From Cricetomys ansorgei (lineage: Eukaryota; Chordata; Mammalia; Rodentia; Nesomyidae), in NCBI GenBank assembly GCA_026225945.1, contig JAMJFZ010002307.1, forward strand, positions 1,894,001 to 1,958,000: a DNA stretch of 64,000 bases. Reading direction: 5' to 3'. The translations under genes and the position numbers were made by a program. The notes beneath the pieces were generated by a model. That model worked only from the letters and a program-made list of their open reading frames with translations. It was not told where the DNA came from and did no database searches. Positions 56,007 to 64,000 of the stretch are shown piece by piece. Within the stretch, counting starts at the first letter, position 1. The number at the start of each line of letters is the position of its first letter.

Positions 56007-56163
56007 TTTTTTTTTTTTTTTTGAGACATGGTTTCTCTGTGTAACAGCCTTGGTTGTCCTGGAACTTGCTTTGTAGATCAGGCTGGCCTCGAACTCACAA
56101 AAATCCACCTGCCTCTGCCTTCCAAGTGATGGGATTAAAAGCATGTACCACCACCACCCAGCT
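56007..56163 (-). repeat. B1 SINE
   Basis: Poly-T then gagacatggtttctctgtgt, gtagatcaggctggcctcga and gggattaaaagcatgtacca. Confidence 0.94.
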
Positions 56164-56461
56164 ATAAGTATGTATTTAATGAATGGTTCCAGTCTAGGTT
56201 TTAAGAAGACAGTGACTGTCTATACTGTGGCTGTACCTAACGGATCATATGATTCCTGGGCTCTAGTATAGTAAATGGATTGTATATGTTACAGATGAAA
56301 CTTCATTGATAATATAATTGTCTTGTCTAGCTTTTATACTCTCCTCCCCCCAACATTGTAAAAAAGCCATTTGATACTTATGGTCTATAGTAATATACTC
56401 AGCACAGGGTTACCATGAAGTAATGCTCTGTTGGTTATCTTTCTTGGGTACTCTCCTGCAG

Positions 56462-56590
56462 TTGTCCCCAGTTTTGACCAGTGAAGTCCACAGTGTCCGA
56501 GCTGGACGGCATCTTGCTACCAAGTTGAATGTTCTAGTTCAGCAACATTTTGACTTGGCTTCAACGACCATCACAAACATTCCTATGAAG
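56462..56590 (+). CDS. INTS13: INTS13 exon 7
   Basis: Acceptor cctgcag, donor gtaggc. 43 codons, phase 0-0: LSPVLTSEVHSVRAGRHLAT, KLNVLVQQHFDLASTTITNI, PMK. Confidence 0.95.
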
Positions 56591-57253
56591 GTAGGCAGCT
56601 CTGAGAGCTCTCTTGTGGTTTTTGATTATTTGCTTGACATGCCTTATTCACTTTAATTGAACCTTTACTTTTTCTCCCCATATCATATTTTGTTTTGCTA
56701 GCCCACATTCAGTGTCTTTGAACAGGTCAGTAAAGTAAATACTGAAAATCAACAAGAAAGGATCACAGAAAAAACTGTTATATATTATTTCTAATAAGAA
56801 CATGTCATAAGAATTTTAAGAACTATGTTCTTATTATTTTTATCAAAATCTATGTTTTAAATTCTCTGTGATTCTTTTCCTGAGAGCTGTGTTACTAGAT
56901 TTTACTTTGTATATTTGAGTGGATCTTTTATTTCTTTTACTTTCATTCTTACCCACCCAAGTGTAAAGATGTTAATAAGTAATAGGTCTGACTAAGAAAA
57001 AATAGCTGATGGCTTCCAGTTGATTTAGTACTTTTAAGGTAAAGAGCCATGGATGTGAATCTGTGGTTTCATAAGTGGATTTTCTTAGGAACCTGTCACT
57101 CTCTATTCATATTAAGTTGTCAGTTCACCAAATTCCTGGCCGATAGTAAGCTTTAAATGAGTTGTTACTAAAATCGAGTACATACAGTAACTACTCTTAC
57201 TTAAAAATTCATGGTGACTTTCTTGGAATCCAGTTTCAATTTTTTCTTTTTTC

Positions 57254-57367
57254 TCATTTTTGAGACAGGGTTTCACTTTATAGTCCATGCTGACTTGAAA
57301 CATATAATCATCCTGCCTCAGCCTTCCTAATACTGGGATCACAGATACGAATTACGGTGCCCAGCCT
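57254..57367 (-). repeat. B1-type SINE
   Basis: tttgagacagggtttcactt, tcatcctgcctcagccttcc and ctgggatcacagatacgaat. Confidence 0.8.
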
Positions 57368-58130
57368 CATATTCAGTTCTTTTGCCATTACACCATGGAT
57401 ACTAAATTGCATGAGAAGTTTTAGCTTCCATTAGTCATGTCCTCCCAACTTCTTTGACTGGTTCTTCACTAGGAGTTCTAGGAGACACTTTACAGTGGCT
57501 TTGATGAGAGACACTAAACAAGTAAAACAGTGTAACAAATCCTAGCTTATATCTGAGTTGTAAGAGAGATGCCAGGAAGGAAGCAGGTGGCTGGCTTGTT
57601 GGACTTGGCACTCTGTGTCTTTGAAGTCTGTGTTCTTTCTGTTAATAGATGATATCAAAAACAAGTTGCTAAACTTGTTTGTCAGTTGGTATTTGCTATT
57701 TTAAATAGTTGGTGTTCATTAATTCATTGCAGGTATTTAAAGATGCTATCGCCTATTTTTAACAACTATTTTAAAATCAACTTAAATAAATTATTTCAAT
57801 GATATTATATTTGGGTAGAAAAGCTATTGGCAAGACAATAATTTATTTGTAGTAAAACAAATTAAATTTCTAGAGGAGTCATTCATGTTAATTCTGACAT
57901 GAGAAAGTCATTACCTCAGTGCTTATGTTCAGCTAATAGTTGTAGAGTTCGTTAAACTGTTGAAAAGTGTTGCATCTTTAAATAAATGATGAACAAACCA
58001 TCCTCTTATTTAGCTAACTATGGCAGAATGTATTTGACCTCACTTTTAGCAGAAAGCTAAGTGAATAATTTATTTCATTCTTTTGAAAGCAAACCCAAGT
58101 TATTTAAAATGTCTTAAACTTTGCTTAAAG

Positions 58131-58215
58131 GAAGAGCAGCATGCCAACACATCCGCCAACTATGACGTGGAGCTACTTCATCACAAAGATGCACATGTAG
58201 ATTTCCTGAGAAGTG
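58131..58215 (+). CDS. INTS13: INTS13 exon 8
   Basis: Acceptor cttaaag, donor gtaaga. It reads EEQHANTSANYDVELLHHKD, AHVDFLRS, then one base of Gly. Confidence 0.95.
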
Positions 58216-58309
58216 GTAAGAGGCATTACCAAGGATCCTAACCAAGCACACAGACTGAGCTCATCTTTGTCCAAACTCCTCTGCTGTGTCACCAGCATAT
58301 TTTTGTCAA

Positions 58310-58685
58310 CTTGTTACAAATTAGATCTAGCTGGGAAGAGGGAATCTCAGTTAGAAAATCAGTTTCATCAAATTGGCCTATGGGCATTTTCTTAACTGCT
58401 AATTTATGTAGGAGGGTCTGGCCACTGTGGGCAGTGTCAGCCCTGTGCAGGTGGGTCTGGGGTATATTCTACAAAAGGAAACTGAGCAAGCCAGGGGAAA
58501 CAAACCAGTAAGCAGCATTTTCTCCATGGTTTCTTCTTCAGTTCCTGCCTTCAGATTCCTGACTTGAGCTCCTGCCTTGGCTTCCCATGATAATGGACTC
58601 TAACTTATAAGCTGAAGTGAATCCTTTTCTCCCCCAAATTGCTTTCGGTCATGTTGTTTATCACAGAAACAGAAATCAAACTAGG
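58310..58685 (+). mobile_element. Rodent LTR-like dispersed repeat (same type as 26795)
   Basis: ggcattttcttaactgctaa, ggccactgtgggcagtgtca, acaaaccagtaagcagcatt, tcagttcctgccttcagatt and ttgctttcggtcatgttgtt follow the same block order as 26795-27175. Family not assigned. Confidence 0.6.
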
Positions 58686-58689
58686 GCAG

Positions 58690-60730
58690 TGTCCATGGAA
58701 CTAATATTCTAATAGTCTGGTTTCCACTACTGTACCCTCGTGCTTTAGGGTAGGAGGGAAAAGCTATAGCAAAGCTTTGTCACCAAAGCAGCTCTGTGTT
58801 TCTGTGCTTCATTTTCTGTGTTTAAAAATTGCAGATGCTGTAGCAGGATGAATCGCAATATTCCATTCACTCCTAAATTTGACAGTTTAAGGTTTGAAGA
58901 CCATTTAAATTCCTGAGACTGTTTTCTGTGTAGATTGATGCTGACAGGATGACATGACTGACATTGAACATGTTGTGTGCATTCATTCTGAAGCATAATT
59001 GTGAACCAGGTGGGACAATGGTTACATGTCTAAGGAATCTTGGGGTTCACCAACTGAGTTACTAGCAGGAGAAGAGCTTCTATGATAAATGTATCTAATG
59101 ATGTTTAGTAAGGGAATGTAGAGAGCTTGTTTTTGAAAATGTCACTCATGGAGATTCTAGGAACCCATGAGATCATGTTAGTTTTTAAGGTACTTATTTT
59201 TAGAACTCAGAACATTGTATAAAATAACCTTGGCTTTGAAAATATTTCTTGTCTGTGTCTTTGTGGGTGAGAACACTTGCTGTGAAAGCAAAAGGACTCA
59301 AGTTCAAATCTCTGACACCTATATAAAAGCCTATAAAGCCACAGCTTTACAGAAACAGGTGGATCCCAGGAATCACTAACCAGCCCCCATGCCCATACAT
59401 TATACACACGTATGCATAAGTAAATGACATCTTTATACTACTGTAAAGTGCTCCTGTAGTAATAGGAGCAGAGCCCTGTGATCTGCAGAGAAGGCTGCTT
59501 GTGATTATAACTCTAAAAATTTGGGAAGCCTTACTGAGGAGAAACACCAGAGGAGGATCTCAATGTAGGCTTACACTTTAGCCCAAGCATCTCACCTAAG
59601 CTCTGGATCTGTATATTCTATTGTCTCATGTCAGCACTCCATCTTAAAACTCAGCACTCCCAGAACAATTGGTAAGCATCTTGACTGGGACTCAGTAGTT
59701 TCAGTGGATAGATAGTTCAGTTGTTTTTGCATTTCCATTAGACAGAAACCTCAAGATCATCTTTGAGATGCCTCTCTGACATTTCTTATATCAAAGTTAT
59801 CACACTTTCTTGATTTCATCTGGAGTCTTTCAGCTACAACCATATCTACATCTCTGCTACCATTAACCACTTCCTGAATGGAGCTCATTATTTTCTCACC
59901 CAGCATCCCAAGGAAGCTCTGTAAATTTATTCATTCTTGGTCTTTTAGCCAGGTAAACTGAAAATGTAACCCACCGTGTTCTCACGGCTCTGATGTCTCA
60001 CAGACCCGAGTTTCCTGATCCTCCTCTGTGTTGCCTCACTGCTTACTGCTACCACATGATCTTGACATCAGCTGTTCTCTGCCTGAATGCCTCTCCTTCC
60101 ATTTCTTTAATTTCTACACCATCCTCTGAGAACTTAAGCCAGTCTTCATTTCTCAAGCAGGTTTTTCCAGTGTCTTAGAATAGTCCAGAGCTCTCTGTTG
60201 GAGGCTCTTGTGTTACTGTATAGAATCTCTTCAACACTTTTGTCAACTTTGTAATTTCAAGTTTGTCCACTGTTTGATTGACACATCTGCTCCACAGCAC
60301 CACAGGTTTCATGAAGGCAAAGGTGCTGCTCTGCCTCCTTACATAATCACTCCCTGAACCTTTATCTTCTAAAGAAACACTAGCTTTTAGTTGTAAATTT
60401 TAGACTCTTAAACCTTCTGAGTATTGGCCATGTTACTTTGTCATTTGTTGGCATGGGCAGGGAGAAACCATTATGTCTAAGTCTGTAAATTTTTTATTAT
60501 TGGCTATTAAGGCAGTGACCTAAATTAATTAAATTAGTGAATGAAAAAATAAAAATTTGAAGAAATTCCTTATCAATGTTAATCATAGCCTATATTTATG
60601 CTCTACTTGGCTTTTTTTCAAGACTTTGTGAAAAGGATGTTCTTATAGAGCTCTTGAAAACTTAAATAACCGTACCTTTGTAGTTGGTGACCTCTTGAGT
60701 AAAGCTAGTGTTTCTATGACCTTTCTAAAG
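58690..60730. other. INTS13 intron 8, no gene seen
   Basis: Unique-looking intron sequence with one doubtful SINE remnant (59250-59395, tcaagttcaaatctctgaca). No exon or RNA gene recognised. Confidence 0.6.
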
Positions 60731-60820
60731 GTGACACCCACTCAGGTGGCAGCAGTAGAGAAGGCCCATTTAAAGAGACAGTAACCTTGAAGTGGTGCAC
60801 ACCCAGGACCAACAGCATTG
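60731..60820 (+). CDS. INTS13: INTS13 exon 9
   Basis: Acceptor tctaaag, donor gtaagt. It completes Gly, then DTHSGGSSREGPFKETVTLK, WCTPRTNSI and one base of Glu. A Ser/Gly-rich loop precedes the KWCTPRT core. Confidence 0.95.
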
Positions 60821-61000
60821 GTAAGTAGAAAGGCCTGGGAGAGCAAGAGCACACCAAAGGTCTTTAAGTGTGATGCTGGACCATAAATTTCTTTTTGAAT
60901 TTTTGTTTTTTATTGCCTTTGGGACTCAGTAAGCCAATTTTCTTTTAAGTGTAGGATATTTCTTTATATTCTTTTAAATCAATGTTTTCTTCTATTTCAG

Positions 61001-61090
61001 AATTACACTATTGCACTGGAGCTTATCGAATTTCACCCGTAGATGTAAATAGTAGACCTTCTTCCTGCCTCACTAATTTTCTCCTCAATG
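61001..61090 (+). CDS. INTS13: INTS13 exon 10
   Basis: Acceptor tatttcag, donor gtaact. It completes Glu, then [29 protein letters not shown] and one base of Gly. It has the same length (90 bases) and phase as exon 9. Confidence 0.95.
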
Positions 61091-61421
61091 GTAACTTTCA
61101 GCATTTAATGGCTTACAGCAGTTGCTGTTAAGTGGGGTCAATAAGTCACTATAGTCTGCTTGCCAAAATTGTTTTAAACTCACATAGTTAGAAATACCCT
61201 TTAACAATTTTGTTGAAGGTCAGAAAATGACTTTCTTTCTGACTTCCAGGCTATTATATCTAAGTAAGTTTTATTTAACATAGTTTTCAGATTTTTTAAT
61301 TATAATTTTGATCCTTAGATTTGACACTTTTTTGGGGAGCTAGTATAGTAGACCTTCATTTTGGTCCACTAAATTAAATAGTGTATATGGGCTGAGCTTT
61401 CTTTTAATACTTTACCTTTGT

Positions 61422-61424
<3 letters not shown>

Positions 61425-61453
<29 letters not shown>
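61425..61453. repeat. (TA)n microsatellite
   Basis: About 14 AT units in INTS13 intron 10. Confidence 0.95.
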
Positions 61454-61458
<5 letters not shown>

Positions 61459-62077
61459 TTTCAGTATTTCACCATACAATTCTTACCTGTGACCTTAAAT
61501 TTGTGGTTTCCTTTACTTATTTATTTTATGTCTCAATTACTGACTTCCATCTTCTAAATTTAAAATTTCAACGCTCTTCTGGTAATTTAGGATAATCTAA
61601 GTTTGGAACTATTGATTTTAAAAGTCTGTCCTTTTTGTGAGGTTATTTTCATTGATATATTAAGTACAGTTTGAATATCAAAATATGTAAAATCAAAATT
61701 CAATGGCATTTGGCATGTGAAATAGAAACTTAGAACAACTGTGCCAGCAAGGTTGAATTGTGGAAGGGGAGAGCGACTGTGCTTTTTCCACAGATACATT
61801 GTAGCATTAATAGCCTGAGAATTTCTTGGTAATTTGATTTTCATTTTGGATGTCTATGAAGAAATTTCTATGTGTACTTGAAATTGAGTAAAGCATACAA
61901 ACAAACATACCATTATAATTGTTTTGGAGAAACTAGCTATATAGCTATGTAAACTTTAAAGAGTCTGGGAAACTGAATGTTAGGAACAGAAGTGTAGATA
62001 CACTAGCTTCACAAGTGTTGGTTAAAATATGAGCTGTTTGAGTTTTGTTACCTACAGCTTGATCTTGCTTCTGACAG

Positions 62078-62256
62078 GTCGATCTGTATTGTTGGAACAG
62101 CCACGAAAGTCAGGTTCCAAGGTCATCAGTCACATGCTTAGCAGCCATGGAGGAGAGATCTTTTTGCATGTCCTTAGCAGTTCTCGATCCATTCTAGAAG
62201 ATCCTCCTTCAATTAGTGAAGGATGTGGAGGAAGAGTTACGGACTACCGGATTACA
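62078..62256 (+). CDS. INTS13: INTS13 exon 11
   Basis: Acceptor ctgacag, donor gtgagg. It completes Gly, then [64 protein letters not shown] poly-T begins at the seventh intron base. Confidence 0.95.
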
Positions 62257-62263
62257 GTGAGGC

Positions 62264-62496
62264 TTTTTTTTTTTTAATTGTTTGTGTATACGAGTGTTTT
62301 GCCTGTGTGTATGTCTGTGCACCTTGTATGCCTGGTGCATACCTGGTACCCTTGGAAGCCAAAAGAGGGTGTTGGATCCCTTGGAACTGTAGTTGCAGAC
62401 ATTTGTTAGCTCCCGTGTGGGTTCTGAGAATCTAATCTGGGTCCTCTGTAAGAGCAGAGAGATGGTTCTTAACCACTGAGCCATCAATCCAACCCT
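62264..62496 (-). repeat. B3/B2-type SINE next to a splice donor
   Basis: Poly-T from 62264, ccaaaagagggtgttggatc, ggaactgtagttgcagacat and ccactgagccatcaatccaa. It sits right after the INTS13 exon 11 donor (62257). Confidence 0.9.
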
Positions 62497-62499
62497 GCC

Positions 62500-63272
62500 A
62501 TAAAACTTCATTATCTGTAGATTTTGTTTTGAGTTGGTTAGCAGGAGTTTTAGTTGTATGTTAGGGTTGTGGGGAAAGGCAGTCTTGAAGAAGCTGATCA
62601 TTGTTTCAGTAACTGTCACCACTGCGTATTCTGCCGTGTGCTGTATTCAGTGTGACTAGGTTCTGAAAACACTAGACTTCTAGAGAAGAAGGAAGATTAA
62701 ACTAGTGCTTCCTTTTCATATTTGATATTTCAGGACTACTTTTTTGAGATGGTTGTGAAACTTAAATGTAGATTTATGTATCTAACTATTCTTCATAAAC
62801 TACAAAATCGTATATAATTATTTTAGTTAGGCTTTTTTGGTAATTATTTTAATAAGGGTTGAAAGCCATTTCCATTATGGAAAACTGAGAACACACAAAC
62901 ATCTAAAAACCAACCAAAAAAAAAACAACCTAACTTGTCTATAATTCCATTACTCAGAGATTAACACTCATCATTTTGTTGTTCTATCAAAGCAGCTTTT
63001 TCATAGCAAACTGGTCTTGTAAGATGATTAATACATCTGAAAGAAAGCAGTTACATCATAGGAGTGAAGTGGGGGCATGCTTCATGTAAATGTTGATAGG
63101 TTTCAACTTCAAAAGAGGGGCACAGGGCAAGCAGTGAGGTGGGACCACTATTAGAGAAAGGGCTTTGCTGAACAGAACAGAACAGAGGACTTGAGGGAAA
63201 CGGACTGTCAGATGTAACCCATGCTGAAACATTAGACTAGTTTCTAATTGTGTCTTATCTGGTTATCATTAG
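62500..63272. other. INTS13 intron 11, remainder
   Basis: AT-rich sequence, no feature recognised. Confidence 0.6.
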
Positions 63273-63443
63273 GATTTTGGTGAATTTATGAGGGAAAACA
63301 GGTTAACTCCTTTTCTAGACCCCAGATATAAAATTGATGCAAGTCTAGAGATCCCGTTGGAACGTGCAAAGGATCAGTTAGAAAAACACACCCGCTACTG
63401 GCCTATGATTATTTCACAAACCACCATTTTCAACATGCAAGCG
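63273..63443 (+). CDS. INTS13: INTS13 exon 12
   Basis: Acceptor cattag, donor gtaagt. 57 codons, phase 0-0: DFGEFMRENRLTPFLDPRYK, IDASLEIPLERAKDQLEKHT, RYWPMIISQTTIFNMQA. Confidence 0.95.
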
Positions 63444-63728
63444 GTAAGTCTCACTTCTACTTTTCTTTCGGATTAGTGTATATTTGTAAATATATTTATA
63501 GAAAAAAATTAAAGATTTGTAATTGGTGCAATTTCTCAAGCAAGAAACGAAACATGAGTTTGTTGTAACTGAAGAATTAGTGACTGAGAACAGAAGTAGC
63601 AGTTAAGGGGTTTCCTCTCCATGGCCATCTTTAAAGTCAGCTTTAAACAGGGTTCTTGCTTAATGCTTCGATGCTTGTTTTTCAAGACAGATTTTCTTTT
63701 CTTTCTTTTTCATTTTTTAACCTAACAG

Positions 63729-63883
63729 GTAGTTCCATTAGCCAGTGTTATTGTGAAAGAATCTTTGACGGAAGAAGATGTGTTAAACTGTCAAAAAACT
63801 ATATACAACTTAGTTGATATGGAAAGGAAAAATGACCCTCTTCCTATTTCTACAGTTGGTACCAGAGGAAAGGGTCCTAAAAG
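63729..63883 (+). CDS. INTS13: INTS13 exon 13
   Basis: Acceptor ctaacag, donor gtagtg. It reads VVPLASVIVKESLTEEDVLN, CQKTIYNLVDMERKNDPLPI, STVGTRGKGPK and two bases of Arg. The gene continues past the window. Confidence 0.95.
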
Positions 63884-64000
63884 GTAGTGCTGTTTTCTTT
63901 ACTTCTTCACACATCATTTACTTAATGAACATTATTTTGTAAGATAATTTCTACATATGGATATTACCTGAGAGTATATGTTTGTATGTACATGTGTACA

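Larger units (their letters stand above)
44000..64000 (+). other. INTS13: INTS13 (Asunder) gene, 5' portion
   Basis: Locus entry. Exons 2-13 are read here: 45202-45437, 46848-46922, 51382-51584, 52487-52567, 54791-54881, 56462-56590, 58131-58215, 60731-60820, 61001-61090, 62078-62256, 63273-63443 and 63729-63883. All have GT/AG ends and compatible phases, with no break. The product begins MKIFSESHKTVFVVDHCPYM. From the literature INTS13 is an Integrator subunit that pairs with INTS14 and INTS10 through an N-terminal VWA-like domain, and its Drosophila orthologue Asunder affects dynein at the nuclear envelope and snRNA processing. About 450 residues are present; the C-terminal part, with the basic region and cleavage-module-binding tail, lies beyond the window. 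Confidence 0.95.

Overview
This is nuclear DNA from a muroid (mouse-like) rodent. Short conserved exons with GT/AG boundaries sit in long introns full of rodent SINEs (B1, B2/B3, B4, a few ID), old L1 pieces, a URR1 hAT element and (CA)n/(TA)n tracts. I cannot name the species. ID copies are few and old, which argues against rat.

Three protein genes are recognisable from their translated exons. (1) TM7SF3, + strand, bases 1 to about 17350: the last seven coding exons (end of the ectodomain, all seven membrane segments, cytoplasmic tail) and the 3'UTR. Its 5' exons lie before the window. (2) FGFR1OP2, - strand, about 43800 down to about 21040: six coding exons, whose lengths sum exactly to a 253-residue SIKE-family coiled-coil protein, with a non-coding first exon in a CpG island. 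(3) INTS13 (Asunder), + strand, about 44000 to beyond the window end: a non-coding exon 1 and twelve coding exons (2-13), with phases that all agree. The order and orientation TM7SF3> <FGFR1OP2 INTS13> fit the conserved mammalian neighbourhood (human 12p11).

Layout: 1-15552 is TM7SF3 exons and introns, with a 124-bp higher-order minisatellite at 7582-8021. 15553-17350 is the last exon and 3'UTR. 17350-21040 is intergenic between two converging genes. 21040-22852 is the FGFR1OP2 3'UTR. 22853-35101 holds the FGFR1OP2 coding exons. 35102-43330 is its repeat-rich first intron, including L1 remains. 43330-44560 is the CpG island, a likely shared bidirectional promoter for FGFR1OP2 and INTS13. 45202-63883 holds the INTS13 exons.

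The clearest anomaly is a one-base loss in the last TM7SF3 exon, in the middle of the seventh membrane segment. It shifts the otherwise intact tail out of frame. Other points are a GC donor in FGFR1OP2, an INTS13 upstream ORF whose stop may overlap the main ATG, a possible in-frame early terminal exon in INTS13 intron 5, and a SINE starting 7 bases inside an INTS13 intron. I found no evidence for a wholly new biological system. Gene identities rest on my recognition of the protein sequences, not on a database search.
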